Assembly (NCBI GenBank): GCA_900541965.1 | Contig: UQLN01000010.1 | Coordinates: 1 to 64,000 of the forward strand | Source: an uncultured Parabacteroides sp. | GTDB taxonomy: Bacteria; Bacteroidota; Bacteroidia; Bacteroidales; Tannerellaceae | Length of the DNA stretch: 64,000 bases | Reading direction: 5' to 3' | Part shown: in pieces, positions 15,689 through 25,910 of the stretch | Position numbering within the stretch: position 1 is the first letter of the stretch | How the letters are laid out: every line of letters begins with the position of its first letter | Program-made: the position numbers and the translations under genes | The notes under the pieces: generated by a model | Database searches by the model: none | What the model saw: the letters and a program-made list of their open reading frames with translations, nothing else | What the model was told of the DNA's origin: nothing

Positions 15689-18316
15689 TTATTTCAAGCC
15701 GGCATTTTCCAATATAAGTTCGATTGCCTGTAACAAACCGCCAGGATTCTTGCCTCCTGCCGTGGCAAAATGAGGCTGTCCGCCGCCGCCGCCCTGAATT
15801 AACTTGGAAGCGTCTTTTACCAGTTTACCGGCATTCATACCTTCAGCGACCAACGGTTCGCTTAGCATAACCATCAATGCACATTTCTCACCGTCACGGA
15901 TACCGGCAACAAAGAAGACCTTTTCGTCGGTAGCACTCTCACCTTTAATCTGGAAAGCAAGGTCTTTAATAGCATCCGTATTCGCTTCACCACGGAATAC
16001 AATCAGTTTTACGCCATTACGTTCTTCAGCCTTAGCAATCAGTTCTTTCTTCAACAACTGGACTTTTTCCTTTACATAATCGCCAACCTGTTTCTTCAAT
16101 TCGGCATTTTCTTCAATAGCTTTCTTGATGGTTTGCGACAGGTTCGGCACATTATTGAACATCGCACGCAATTCACGAAGAGCATCCTGTAATTTATAGG
16201 TATAGTCTTCTGCACCTTCGGCCGTAACGGCTTCAATACGACGAACACCGGCAGCAATAGAGCTTTCGCCGATTACGCGCAATGAACCAATCATTCCTGT
16301 TGCCGGAATATGCGTACCACCACACAATTCAATAGAACTACCGTATTTTACCACACGGACCTCATCGCCATACTTTTCGCCGAACAAAGCCATTGCGCCT
16401 AATTCTTTTGCTTTAGCTATCGGCATATTACGATGTTCTTCCAACGGATAGTCAGCACGGATTTTTTCGCTGACCAGCATTTCCACTTTACGGATTTCTT
16501 CATCCGTCACTTTCTGGAAATGAGAGAAGTCGAAACGCAAAGTATCCGGAGATACATAAGAACCTTTCTGTTCAACGTGTGTACCCAAGACCTCGCGCAA
16601 AGCTTCGTGCAACAAGTGGGTTGCTGAGTGATTACATTCGCACTGGATACGTTTTTTCTTATTTATCTTCGCTGTAAATGTAGCAGTTACATCTTTAGGC
16701 AATTTAGCCACCAGATGAACCGGCAGGTTATTTTCGCGTTTCGTATCGATTACGTCAATCTTTTCATCGTCAGCTATCAACCAACCGGTATCGCCTACCT
16801 GACCACCCATTTCCGCATAAAAAGGAGTCTGGTCCAAAACGATCTGATACAGTTCCTTATTCTTTTGCTTAATCTGGCGATAACGAAGAATTTCCGCATC
16901 ACATTCAAACAAATCGTAACCTACGAATTTGCATTCGCCTTCTTTCAGGATGACCCAGTCACCTGTTTCGATGGCAGCAGCATTACGCGCACGCTCTTTC
17001 TGTTTCTGCATTTCCACATTAAACTCTTCGATATTGACTTCCATGCCATTTTCACGAAGGATCAATTCGGTAAGGTCTAACGGGAATCCGTATGTATCAT
17101 ATAATGTAAAGGCATCCACACCGCTGATAACGGTTTTTCCGGCAGCCTTTGTCTCTTCCATTTTCTTATCCAGCAAACGGATACCTGTTTCCAGTGTACG
17201 CAGGAACGATTCTTCTTCTTCCTTGATAACCTTTTCAATCAAAGTCTTTTGAGCAATCAACTCTGGATAAGCATCACCCATTGTCTCAATCAGGACAGGA
17301 AGCAGTTTGTACATAAAAGCTTCTCTGCGATCCAGGAATGTGTAACCGTAACGAACGGCACGACGCAAAATACGACGGATTACATAACCGGCTTTTGCGT
17401 TGGAAGGTAACTGGCCGTCGGTGATAGCAAAAGCAATCGTACGGATATGGTCGGCTATTACACGCATAGCCACATCCTGCTGCTTTTCTTTTCCGTATTC
17501 GGTTCCTGCCATTCCGGCTATCACCTTGATAATCGGCTGAAATACATCCGTATCATAATTGGATATCTTACCCTGCAATGCCATACACAAACGTTCGAAA
17601 CCCATACCGGTATCGATAACCTTTGCAGGAAGCGGTTCCAGAGAGCCATCAGCCTTACGGTTATATTGCATGAATACCAGATTCCAGATTTCAATTACCT
17701 GGGGATGATCTTTATTTACCATGTCCTGTCCGGGAACAGCCGCCCGTTCTTTTTCAGAACGAAGGTCTATATGGATTTCGGAACAAGGGCCACAAGGACC
17801 TGTATCCCCCATTTCCCAGAAGTTATCGTGTTTGTTTCCGTTAATTATATGATCCTTCGGCAAAAATTGTTCCCAATAACCGGCAGCCTCGTCATCACGG
17901 GAAAGACCTTCTGCAGGACTTCCTTCAAAAACAGTAGCATACAGACGGTCAGGATTCAACTTCAATACCTCCACCAGATATTCCCATGCCCATTCGATAG
18001 CTTCTTTCTTGAAATAATCACCGAAAGACCAGTTTCCGAGCATTTCAAACATGGTATGATGATACGTGTCATGTCCTACTTCCTCCAAGTCATTATGCTT
18101 ACCGCTCACACGAAGACATTTCTGTGAATCCGCGACGCGGGGATATTTACGGGGTACGTTCCCCAGGATTATATCTTTAAACTGGTTCATACCTGCATTG
18201 GTAAACATCAATGTAGGGTCACCCTTCACAACCATCGGAGCAGAAGGCACAATCTGGTGCTGCCTGGATGCGAAAAAGTCTTTAAATGATTCGCGGATTT
18301 CTTTTGCTGTCAACAT
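15689..18316 (-). CDS. alaS: alanyl-tRNA synthetase
   Basis: This 875-residue class II synthetase charges tRNA-Ala. The N-terminus shows the AlaRS pattern IRESFKDFFASRQHQIVPSAP and motif 2 region FTNAGMNQFKDIILG. The editing domain carries the zinc/active-site HSATHLLHEALREVLG and CGGTH motifs (about 555-675). The C-Ala domain ends with a Gly-rich GGGGGQPHFATAGG segment (about 840-855). Length is normal. It is divergent from the M23 peptidase gene, with promoter boxes for both in the 95-bp gap. Confidence 0.97.
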   Translation of the reverse strand: MLTAKEIRESFKDFFASRQHQIVPSAPMVVKGDPTLMFTNAGMNQFKDIILGNVPRKYPRVADSQKCLRVSGKHNDLEEVGHDTYHHTMFEMLGNWSFGDYFKKEAIEWAWEYLVEVLKLNPDRLYATVFEGSPAEGLSRDDEAAGYWEQFLPKDHIINGNKHDNFWEMGDTGPCGPCSEIHIDLRSEKERAAVPGQDMVNKDHPQVIEIWNLVFMQYNRKADGSLEPLPAKVIDTGMGFERLCMALQGKISNYDTDVFQPIIKVIAGMAGTEYGKEKQQDVAMRVIADHIRTIAFAITDGQLPSNAKAGYVIRRILRRAVRYGYTFLDRREAFMYKLLPVLIETMGDAYPELIAQKTLIEKVIKEEEESFLRTLETGIRLLDKKMEETKAAGKTVISGVDAFTLYDTYGFPLDLTELILRENGMEVNIEEFNVEMQKQKERARNAAAIETGDWVILKEGECKFVGYDLFECDAEILRYRQIKQKNKELYQIVLDQTPFYAEMGGQVGDTGWLIADDEKIDVIDTKRENNLPVHLVAKLPKDVTATFTAKINKKKRIQCECNHSATHLLHEALREVLGTHVEQKGSYVSPDTLRFDFSHFQKVTDEEIRKVEMLVSEKIRADYPLEEHRNMPIAKAKELGAMALFGEKYGDEVRVVKYGSSIELCGGTHIPATGMIGSLRVIGESSIAAGVRRIEAVTAEGAEDYTYKLQDALRELRAMFNNVPNLSQTIKKAIEENAELKKQVGDYVKEKVQLLKKELIAKAEERNGVKLIVFRGEANTDAIKDLAFQIKGESATDEKVFFVAGIRDGEKCALMVMLSEPLVAEGMNAGKLVKDASKLIQGGGGGQPHFATAGGKNPGGLLQAIELILENAGLK

Positions 18317-18358
18317 AATCTATTTCTATATAGTCTTAATATTCTGAAAAACAATTTG

Positions 18359-18385
18359 CAAAAGTACAGCAAATTATTATTTTTG
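18359..18385. promoter_or_regulatory. divergent -7 boxes for alaS and the M23 peptidase gene
   Basis: TACTTTTG on the minus strand (18359-18366) faces alaS, and TATTTTTG on the plus strand (18378-18385) faces the peptidase gene. Each lies 26-45 bp from its start codon. Clear -33 boxes are not seen. Confidence 0.55.
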
Positions 18386-18411
18386 CACATATCCAAGCAA
18401 GAAAATATTCA

Positions 18412-19395
18412 ATGAAACTATTCAAAAGCCGTAAAACATACTACTTATATAATCCGAACACACTTAGCTATGAGCGCGTTTATCCTTCTGCCAAAGATCG
18501 CTTCTTCGGGGTTCTCCGCCATCTGAGTATCGGTATTATTATTGGAGTCGGGGCTTTCTTCCTTCTATCCAAAACCTTTGACTCACCGGTAGAGTCTTTA
18601 TTGAAGAAGGAGAATAAATTACTGCAAACCCAATATGAAGTACTTTCTCTTCGTCTGACCAATGCCATGGAAGTTCTGGACGACATTCAACAGCGCGATG
18701 AGAATTTGTACCGTGCTATTTTCCAGGCGGAATCTATCCCTGAATCGGTTAGAAAGTCAGGGTTCGGAGGGTCTAACCGGTATGAACACCTGATGAGCCT
18801 TTCCAACGCAGACCTGGTAGTTGCCACCACAAAGAAAATGGATATGCTGAGTAAACAGCTCTATATAGAATCCAACTCACTGGATGAACTTATCTCCTTG
18901 GGAAAAAGCCAGGAAGAACGCAGCAAATGTATTCCTGCCATCCAGCCTATTTCCAACAAAGACCTGAAACGAACGGCATCCGGTTATGGCGTACGTATCG
19001 ACCCGATTTACCGTACCCCGCGCTTTCACTCGGGTATGGACTTCTCGGCCAAAGTCGGTACGGAAATCTATGCAACAGGCGACGGCGTAGTTACCTTTGC
19101 CGCATGGAAACAAGGTTATGGAAACTGTCTGGTAATCAATCATGGTTACGGCTACGAAACCCTATACGGACATATGAGTAAATTCAAAGCACGTGTCGGA
19201 CAAAAAGTGAAACGTGGTGAAGTAATCGGTGAAGTAGGAAATACAGGAAAATCCACCGGTCCCCATTTACATTATGAAGTAATCGTACGCGGAAAACATG
19301 ACAATCCGTCCAAATATTATTATATGGACCTTACTCCGGAAGAATACGACCGTATGATTCAGATTGCGGATAACCACGGTCAGGTTATGGATTAA
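18412..19395 (+). CDS. M23 family metallopeptidase, membrane anchored
   Basis: The 327-residue protein has a short cytoplasmic N-terminus, one membrane helix (about 34-52, LSIGIIIGVGAFFLL), a coiled-coil stretch (about 60-100) and a C-terminal LytM/M23 domain (about 190-305). The zinc and catalytic signature HSGMDFSAKVGTEIYATGDG, the central YGHMSKF and HLHYEV are all intact, so it should be an active peptidoglycan endopeptidase. Coiled-coil plus LytM is the layout of cell-division or envelope-maintenance peptidases. A MerR-type regulator gene begins 11 bp after its stop, so they are probably one transcript. Confidence 0.92.
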   Translation: MKLFKSRKTYYLYNPNTLSYERVYPSAKDRFFGVLRHLSIGIIIGVGAFFLLSKTFDSPVESLLKKENKLLQTQYEVLSLRLTNAMEVLDDIQQRDENLYRAIFQAESIPESVRKSGFGGSNRYEHLMSLSNADLVVATTKKMDMLSKQLYIESNSLDELISLGKSQEERSKCIPAIQPISNKDLKRTASGYGVRIDPIYRTPRFHSGMDFSAKVGTEIYATGDGVVTFAAWKQGYGNCLVINHGYGYETLYGHMSKFKARVGQKVKRGEVIGEVGNTGKSTGPHLHYEVIVRGKHDNPSKYYYMDLTPEEYDRMIQIADNHGQVMD

Positions 19396-19406
19396 ACAAC
19401 TCAGCC

Positions 19407-19763
19407 ATGGCATTGAATAAAGATAAAAACCTAAAGCTCTATTTTTCTATCAGCGAAGTAGCGCAGATGTTCGACATCAACGAATCGACCCTGCGTTTTT
19501 GGGAGAAGGAATTCGACATTATATGCCCGCGTAAAACGGCAAAGGGAACCCGTTTCTATAAACAGGAAGATATCGACGCCGTCCGTTTGATATTCCATCT
19601 GGTTAAGGAACGCGGCATGACATTGGCCGGTGCCCGCCAGAAACTGAAGGATAACAAGGAAACCACCATCCGCCAGGAAGAAATTGTCAATAAATTAAAG
19701 CAAATCAAAGAAGAGCTGATATCCCTGAGAGATGCTTTCGATATGCTCGACCCGGCAAAGTAA
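19407..19763 (+). CDS. MerR family transcriptional regulator
   Basis: This short regulator (118 residues) has the MerR helix-turn-helix at about 10-80 (FSISEVAQMFDINESTLRFWEKEF, then the GTRFYKQEDIDAVRLI wing) and a C-terminal helix of about 30 residues that probably dimerises. There is no effector domain and no metal-binding Cys. It follows the M23 peptidase gene closely and is conserved next to it in the group as far as I recall. Its target is unknown. Confidence 0.88.
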   Translation: MALNKDKNLKLYFSISEVAQMFDINESTLRFWEKEFDIICPRKTAKGTRFYKQEDIDAVRLIFHLVKERGMTLAGARQKLKDNKETTIRQEEIVNKLKQIKEELISLRDAFDMLDPAK

Positions 19764-19852
19764 TAAAACCTCATAATTAAAAACGGAAGTAAACAATTGG
19801 CAAGTTACGGGAGAAAACCGTACCTTCGCACCTAATTAATAAAACGATAAAC

Positions 19853-20248
19853 ATGGAAATTACGGGAAGAATTATTGCAGTATTGCCTGTCCAGGGAGGT
19901 ACGAGCAAAAACGGAAACGAGTGGAAAAAACAAGAGTACGTACTCGAAACACATGACCAATACCCTAAGAAAGTATGCTTCCAGATATTCGGTGCCGACC
20001 GGATAGACCAGGCAGCCATACAACCCGGAGAGGAACTTACTGTATATTTTGATATAGACAGCCGCGAATATCAGGGACGTTGGTTTACTAACATCAGTGC
20101 ATGGAAAGTAGAGCGCCCGATGGCAGATGCTCCCCAATCAGCACCGGGTGCTGTAACCCCGGAAAACTTTGCTCCGGCATCAGCACCGACAGCACAGGCT
20201 GCTCCTGATTTCGGGCCAGCCAATCCGATTGACGACCTGCCATTCTAA
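19853..20248 (+). CDS. DUF3127 domain protein (OB-fold-like)
   Basis: The 131-residue protein matches the DUF3127 type: MEITGRIIAVLP, EWKKQEYVLETHDQYPKKVCFQIFG and the RWFTNISAWKVE segment over residues 1-90. The tail is Ala/Pro-rich and ends NPIDDLPF, much like the acidic tip of single-stranded DNA-binding proteins (DDIPF), where that tip recruits partners. An SSB-like DNA-binding role is an inference from this resemblance. A possible promoter precedes it (TTGG, 20 bp, TACCTTCG at about 19797-19828). Confidence 0.8.
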   Translation: MEITGRIIAVLPVQGGTSKNGNEWKKQEYVLETHDQYPKKVCFQIFGADRIDQAAIQPGEELTVYFDIDSREYQGRWFTNISAWKVERPMADAPQSAPGAVTPENFAPASAPTAQAAPDFGPANPIDDLPF

Positions 20249-20262
20249 TGGCTTTTAAATAG

Positions 20263-20306
20263 AATAGGCTGCTAAGGGTTTATGTTTATCTCCTTAGCAG
20301 CCTATT
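20263..20306. terminator. bidirectional terminator between DUF3127 gene and rsh
   Basis: Perfect 15-bp arms (20263-20277 and 20292-20306) with a 14-nt loop lie between convergent genes; TT follows on the plus strand and the minus-strand tail is T-rich. Confidence 0.85.
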
Positions 20307-20326
20307 TTATGTTTGCGATTTATCTA

Positions 20327-22615
20327 TTAGTCAGCAACACGTCCGACCGACTTAATATTCTTTATCTTGGACAAAGCGACACACATCTGTTGGATATCTT
20401 CCACATCATGTACCTTCATCTTAATCTTTCCTTCGAAGAAACTATCTTTTGCATCGATTTGCAGGCGCTGTATGTTTACATTAAAGTCTGTGATAGTCTT
20501 TGTTATGGCATTCAAAACACCGATAGAATCAAGACCTTTCACCTCAAGCGTCGCTTCAAAAGAAGCATTCTTATGACTACTCCACTCGGTATTCAGGATA
20601 CGTTCGCCAAAACTGCTTTTCAGACGCATAGCGATAGGGCAGGAACGTTTATGGACTACCACATTACCGTCATCATTGATAAACCCGAGTGCATCATCAC
20701 CGGGAATCGGTTTACAACAATCCGCAATTACGTAATTACGTTCAAAAACCTCTTCACGCAAGATATAAGGCTTAGACTTATCATATTTAATTTTTTCCTT
20801 CTTTTCCGGTTCTTCTGTTTCTTCCGGTTTCTTGGAGCTCTTCGTTCCTACTCCCAATGCCTGTTTTACATACTTAAACAATACATTATCGGTTTTCTCT
20901 TTCAGCAGTTTCTTTATATTTTCGGGCAGAACAACATCACCCTTCTCTACTGCATAGAAAAACTCTTCGCGTTTGGAGAAACCAAAATAAACGGACAGTT
21001 TATCCAGATTAGCCATAGAAGGTTCCATTTCCGAACGCTTGAAAGCAGCTATAACTTTAACTTCCCCTTCCTTAGCGGCTTCTTTCCTGTTTCTTTTCAG
21101 GACAGAATCAATTTTTGCACGCGCTTTGGCTGTCGTAACAAAGTTGAGCCATTCCGGCTGAGGCTCCTGCGAGCGGGAAGTTAATATTTCCACCTGATCT
21201 CCACTTGCTAACGGATGACTCAACGGAACGAGCCGGTGGTTTACCTTCGCACCTATACACCTGTCACCTATATTTGTATGCAAGGCATAAGCAAAATCAA
21301 GTGCAGTAGCTCCCTGCGGCAATGTTTTTATATCACCTTTCGGAGTAAAAACAAATATCTCGGATGTAAATAAATTCAGTTTAATCGTATCCAAAAAATC
21401 CAATGCATTCGGGTCCGGACTTTCCAGGATTTCAGTAATCGTCTGTAACCATTTATCCAGTTCGGTATCCTCTTCGACATTGTTTTCCTTATATTTCCAA
21501 TGGGCGGCAAAGCCTTTTTCCGCAATATCATCCATGCGCCGACTACGGATTTGTATTTCCACCCATTGCCCGTCCGGTCCCATCACTGTAAGATGCAACG
21601 CCTGGTATCCGTTTGCTTTCGGACGGCTTACCCAGTCACGAATACGGTCCGGCCGGATACGGTAAATATCCGTAATCGCAGAATAAATATCCCAACATTG
21701 ATTTTTCTCATCCACACCCGGCAGCGGATCAAAGATGATACGGACAGCATACAAATCATAAATATCTTCAAACGGGACATGCTTTGCTTCCATCTTATTC
21801 CAGATTGAATAGACGGATTTCACACGGGCACGCATTTCATAGTTCAACCCCATTGCTTTCAACTTCCCATCGACAGGCTTCGCAAAATGCTTGAATAATT
21901 CGTTCCGGTCTTTCTCTGTAGCTTGGAGTTTTTCCCGGATCATTTCATATTCCTGAGGATGCTCATATTTAAAGCTCAGGTCTTCCAACTCTGTTTTAAT
22001 GGAAAAAAGCCCCAAACGATGAGCCATGGGAGCATACAGGTACAAAGTTTCACCTGCAATCTTAAATTGCTTGGCAGGCAACATGGAACCCAATGTACGC
22101 ATATTATGGAGACGGTCTGCTATCTTAATAAGGATTACCCGGATATCATCGCTCATGGTAAGCAACAATTTGCGGAAGTTCTCTGCCTGTGCAGAGGCCT
22201 GTTCTCCGAAAATACCACCGGATATTTTAGTCAGTCCATCTACAATCTGGGCAATCTTATCACCAAACATATCGCGCATATCTTCCACCGTATATTCCGT
22301 ATCTTCCACTACATCATGCAATAATGCGGAACAAATAGAAGTGGAACCCAATCCCATCTCACGGCATACGATACGCGCCACAGCTAAAGGGTGCATAATA
22401 TAAGGCTCACCGGAACGACGTTTCACCCCGGCATGTGCCTGATTCGCAAAATTGAATGCTTTCGTAATACGCTCTACCTTACGACGGTGATTAGATTTAA
22501 GATAATCATCCAATAGTTCGTTGAAACTATCCTGAATCATCTGTTCATCCTCGGAAAGAACGGGCTTGGTGGTTTGACTGGAAACTATAGTTGTATCTTT
22601 ATTTATATCGCTCAT
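20327..22615 (-). CDS. rsh: bifunctional (p)ppGpp synthetase/hydrolase (RelA/SpoT)
   Basis: This 762-residue enzyme makes and degrades the stringent-response alarmone. The HD hydrolase domain (about 55-205) has an intact HDVVEDT metal motif. The synthetase domain (about 250-370) contains RVKSVYSIWNKM, the YQALHLTVMG segment and EIQIRSRRMDDIAEKGFAAHW. A TGS domain (about 415-475) and a C-terminal ACT domain (about 690-760) follow. Both halves look functional, as expected for the single long RSH of Bacteroidetes. It is the last gene of a leftward run behind the LysM transglycosylase gene, with an 84-bp gap. Confidence 0.95.
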   Translation of the reverse strand: MSDINKDTTIVSSQTTKPVLSEDEQMIQDSFNELLDDYLKSNHRRKVERITKAFNFANQAHAGVKRRSGEPYIMHPLAVARIVCREMGLGSTSICSALLHDVVEDTEYTVEDMRDMFGDKIAQIVDGLTKISGGIFGEQASAQAENFRKLLLTMSDDIRVILIKIADRLHNMRTLGSMLPAKQFKIAGETLYLYAPMAHRLGLFSIKTELEDLSFKYEHPQEYEMIREKLQATEKDRNELFKHFAKPVDGKLKAMGLNYEMRARVKSVYSIWNKMEAKHVPFEDIYDLYAVRIIFDPLPGVDEKNQCWDIYSAITDIYRIRPDRIRDWVSRPKANGYQALHLTVMGPDGQWVEIQIRSRRMDDIAEKGFAAHWKYKENNVEEDTELDKWLQTITEILESPDPNALDFLDTIKLNLFTSEIFVFTPKGDIKTLPQGATALDFAYALHTNIGDRCIGAKVNHRLVPLSHPLASGDQVEILTSRSQEPQPEWLNFVTTAKARAKIDSVLKRNRKEAAKEGEVKVIAAFKRSEMEPSMANLDKLSVYFGFSKREEFFYAVEKGDVVLPENIKKLLKEKTDNVLFKYVKQALGVGTKSSKKPEETEEPEKKEKIKYDKSKPYILREEVFERNYVIADCCKPIPGDDALGFINDDGNVVVHKRSCPIAMRLKSSFGERILNTEWSSHKNASFEATLEVKGLDSIGVLNAITKTITDFNVNIQRLQIDAKDSFFEGKIKMKVHDVEDIQQMCVALSKIKNIKSVGRVAD

Positions 22616-22699
22616 ATCGGAATCCCTTTTGTTTTTAGTAACCGTTTAGGCAAATATAAATAAATATTTGCTTTGATAACTCCGAAAGTGCGATAAAAG

Positions 22700-24235
22700 T
22701 TATACTACAGGAATTTTCAAAACTTGTCCCGGACGGATATCTGCACTGCTCAGTCCGTTAGCCTTTTGCAAATCATCCGTAGAGACTCCCGGATACTTGC
22801 GGGCAATAGAGTAAAGCGAATCGCCGGACCGGACTTTATATTCAACATTCCGTGCCGAAGCCTTTGCTATCGTATTGCTTTTAGTCGTAACCGGAGTTGC
22901 CTTTTTAACCGATGCAGTTGTTCCTTTTTTCACTGTTTCCTCCTTCTTTACGTTAGAAGCAAAAGCTACACCGCCGTTATCCACATGCAATTTCAGGCGA
23001 CGTCCTTTTGCCAGACGGTTTGATCCAAGCCCATTCCACTTGCGTATGTCTTTCGGGGTCACTCCGTAGCGATTGGCAATCGTATAAATATTCTCACCTG
23101 CTGCCACAACATGGGTTATTCGCTCCTGTCTTGTTTTATTTTCCGGCAAACAGTTGGCAAGCAAGTCTTCCACACGATGTTTGTTTATCGAATCTTCCTT
23201 ATCTACATATGCATACGTAATGGCTGCCGGAAGACGTAAAACCGAAGGTTCGGTATTTCCCGGGATAATATCGCGTTTGTATTGCGGATTAAGCGCACGC
23301 AACTGTTCTATATCTACATTCAGTACTTCCGATACCTGCTGCAAGTGCAACATCTCATTCACCATAATCGTATCGGTAGCAAGTGGCAAACTGGTTTGAA
23401 GCGGACATATATTATGGTCGCAATAGTAATTCATTATATAGTTCGCTGCAATAAAGAGAGGGACATACGAACGGGTTTCTTTAGGCAAATAAGGAAATAT
23501 ATCCCAGAAATCCGTCTTTCCCCCGGCACGGCGTATGGCCTTATTCACATTTCCCGGTCCGCAATTATAAGAAGCCAATACTAAATTCCAGTCTCCATAA
23601 ATAGCATACATATCTTCAAAATACTTACAAGCAGCTTCTGTTGCTTTCTTCGGGTCGCGACGTTCATCCAGCAAGCTGTTTATTTCCAGTCCATAGATCT
23701 TTCCGGTCGGCAACATAAATTGCCAAAGTCCACAGGCACCTACGCGCGAAAGTGCTGTCGGATTCAATGCACTTTCCACAACTGCCAGGTATTTCAGCTC
23801 AAGAGGGAGATTATGTTTATCCAATACCTCTTCAATAATAGGGAAATAAAAATCTGCCATTCCCAACATATAACGAACCAGGTTACGCTTGCGTGCTGCA
23901 TATAGATCGATACAATCCCGTACTACCTTATTATAGGGCAATCCGATAACACGAGGCAAACGCTGTAGGCGCTCGATATAAACAGAGTCGGGGAAATAAA
24001 CATTTTCATCGTCATCATGGCAATACTCATCCCGCTTAGAGAAATATTGGACATGCCAGCTATGTAACAAACTATCTACGTTTGCATCCAGACTTTCCGG
24101 TATTAGTCCCACTACATCAGACAATGAGTCTGTAGATAATGTCGAATACTGTTGTCCGTCGGTTGAGCAGTCTTGCGAATAAGCGGCAGTAAGAAAGCCG
24201 AACAAACAGGATAAGATAAGTAGATATTTATTCAT
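22700..24235 (-). CDS. lytic transglycosylase with two LysM domains (MltD-like)
   Basis: The 511-residue protein has a signal peptide (MNKYLLILSCLFGFLTAAYS), an SLT domain at about 130-260 with the catalytic Glu in LAVVESALNPTALS followed by GLWQFMLPTGKIYGL, and two LysM domains (about 375-420 and 465-510). It would cleave peptidoglycan strands to anhydromuropeptides in the periplasm. The layout is that of MltD. It is preceded after 6 bp by the DUF5683 gene and lies in a leftward run with parAB. Confidence 0.93.
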   Translation of the reverse strand: MNKYLLILSCLFGFLTAAYSQDCSTDGQQYSTLSTDSLSDVVGLIPESLDANVDSLLHSWHVQYFSKRDEYCHDDDENVYFPDSVYIERLQRLPRVIGLPYNKVVRDCIDLYAARKRNLVRYMLGMADFYFPIIEEVLDKHNLPLELKYLAVVESALNPTALSRVGACGLWQFMLPTGKIYGLEINSLLDERRDPKKATEAACKYFEDMYAIYGDWNLVLASYNCGPGNVNKAIRRAGGKTDFWDIFPYLPKETRSYVPLFIAANYIMNYYCDHNICPLQTSLPLATDTIMVNEMLHLQQVSEVLNVDIEQLRALNPQYKRDIIPGNTEPSVLRLPAAITYAYVDKEDSINKHRVEDLLANCLPENKTRQERITHVVAAGENIYTIANRYGVTPKDIRKWNGLGSNRLAKGRRLKLHVDNGGVAFASNVKKEETVKKGTTASVKKATPVTTKSNTIAKASARNVEYKVRSGDSLYSIARKYPGVSTDDLQKANGLSSADIRPGQVLKIPVV

Positions 24236-24241
24236 GTTTTT

Positions 24242-24997
24242 CTAAAATTTTAAGCTGCAATTAAATCCGTATGACGCTGAACTGAATTTTGTTTCCGGTG
24301 TCACCTCTGGCGACCAATGCAAGCTCAGATCCGATGAAATATCAAAATCGAAGAGCTGGGCATCCACATAAGCGTCGATTATCGAAAGAGCATAAACTCC
24401 GACCGTGATAATAATACTTAAATCACGATAACGGCGATAATAATCCTTCCGGCGTTTCAAATTGTCCTGGAACTGGGTATTCGAGACATATTCCTTTTCA
24501 CTCCCTACCGGAACGAAAATCTCCCAACTACCCCACGGACCATTATACTCCTTACCCGCTTTCTTGGCATCTTGTACCTTTTGGTAGTCCATCATAATAT
24601 CCAGATAGGCATTGGAATAGTCCGTATAATTCCTGTTATTCCAAGTAATCGCATATACGCATCCTACAAAAGCGCCATACACAATCGGTAATTTCCAGTA
24701 CTTCCGGTTATAAATCTGCCCCAAACCGGGAACAAGAGCATAAAGCAACGCCTTATTCGGATTCGGTTTAAAAGGTTTGACCTCCAACTTCGGATTCGGT
24801 TGCGGAAGCGAATCAGCGGCCGACATGACTGCTGTGACCGAAGAATCCTGAACAGCAACCTGTCCCTTGACAACGGCAGGAATAATGGAATCCGGAGACA
24901 TCACCGTATCGCGGTCCAAAGCCTGTTCCACCTGTGCCCGCCCAATCCACGAACAACATAGTCCTAACAATAAAAGAAGTACTAATCTGTTTTTCAT
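24242..24997 (-). CDS. DUF5683 family envelope protein
   Basis: This 251-residue protein has a signal peptide (residues 1-21, cleaved after RAQ), a variable stretch, then a conserved block KALLYALVPGLGQIYNRKYWKLPIVYGAFVGC, with hydrophobic segments near 85-120 and 195-210. This is the DUF5683 pattern, common in Bacteroidetes beside parB and of unknown function. Its start overlaps the end of parB by 4 bp, so translation is coupled. Confidence 0.85.
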   Translation of the reverse strand: MKNRLVLLLLLGLCCSWIGRAQVEQALDRDTVMSPDSIIPAVVKGQVAVQDSSVTAVMSAADSLPQPNPKLEVKPFKPNPNKALLYALVPGLGQIYNRKYWKLPIVYGAFVGCVYAITWNNRNYTDYSNAYLDIMMDYQKVQDAKKAGKEYNGPWGSWEIFVPVGSEKEYVSNTQFQDNLKRRKDYYRRYRDLSIIITVGVYALSIIDAYVDAQLFDFDISSDLSLHWSPEVTPETKFSSASYGFNCSLKF

Positions 24998-25884
24998 TTC
25001 AGTTTATCCAACATACCAATCAACCTTTCCAATTCATCTTCCGAAGTAAAAGGGATAGTAATTTTCCCTTTTCCCTTATCATTACAAACAAGTTGCACTT
25101 TGGTATTGAAAAAACTGGACAAATGATCTTTCAGCAAATTAAACTCTTCAGGAAGTCTCGGTTTATGTCCCGCCGGCTGTTCTTTCTTTGCCTGGGCAAG
25201 AGCAACAGCATTCACTCCGTTGCGGACAATTTCTTCCACATTACGAACGGATAACCCTTCTGCCAGAATTTGCTCATACAAAGCCAACTGGACTTCCGGG
25301 TCTTCCACGGGTATCAGGGCACGTGCATGCCCCATGTCTATTTTCTTATCTTTCAGCCCTACCTGTATTTCTGCCGGCAGTTTCAACAGACGGAGATAAT
25401 TTGCTATCGTAGTCCGTTTCTTTCCTACCCGTTCACTCAATTTTTCCTGTGTAAGGCCATAATTATCTATTAATTTCTGATAAGCAAGGGCTATTTCTAT
25501 TGCATTCAGGTCTTCACGCTGGATATTTTCTATCAGCGCCATTTCGACCACATTATCGTCGGCGGCGGTCTTGATATAAGCCGGTATACGATCCAACCCC
25601 GCCATCAAAGATGCACGGTAACGCCGTTCACCGGATATAATCATATATTTTTCCGTACCGGTCTCTTTCAGGGTAATCGGCTGGATTACACCCAAAGAAC
25701 GGATGGAAGTTGCCAGTTCTTCGAGGGCTTCTTCTTCAAATATGGAACGGGGCTGATCCGGGTTCGGCTGAATTCTGCTCAATTCTATCTCACTGATAGA
25801 TGACGAACCACCTGTTTTCAGGTCATCCATCGTAATCAAAGCATCCAAACCGCGACCAAGAGCCGATCTTTTCATTACTGCCAT
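24994..25884 (-). CDS. parB: chromosome partitioning protein ParB
   Basis: The 296-residue protein has the ParB/Spo0J nuclease-like CTPase domain with the motifs IQPNPDQPRSIF and GERRYRAS (about 36-110), a central helix-turn-helix (about 140-200, LTQEKLSERVGKKRTTIANYLRLL) and a short C-terminal dimerisation domain. It binds parS sites, slides as a CTP clamp and works with ParA in chromosome segregation. It follows parA after 26 bp. I looked for parS-like palindromes in the window and found none that I trust. Confidence 0.96.
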   Translation of the reverse strand: MAVMKRSALGRGLDALITMDDLKTGGSSSISEIELSRIQPNPDQPRSIFEEEALEELATSIRSLGVIQPITLKETGTEKYMIISGERRYRASLMAGLDRIPAYIKTAADDNVVEMALIENIQREDLNAIEIALAYQKLIDNYGLTQEKLSERVGKKRTTIANYLRLLKLPAEIQVGLKDKKIDMGHARALIPVEDPEVQLALYEQILAEGLSVRNVEEIVRNGVNAVALAQAKKEQPAGHKPRLPEEFNLLKDHLSSFFNTKVQLVCNDKGKGKITIPFTSEDELERLIGMLDKLK

Positions 25885-25910
25885 AATTCAAATTTAGTTG
25901 ACTGTCAACA

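Noticed and set aside
20282..21184. 300-codon plus-strand frame opposite rsh
   Set aside because: Antisense to conserved rsh domains, and Phe/Ile-rich in a way typical of reverse translation.
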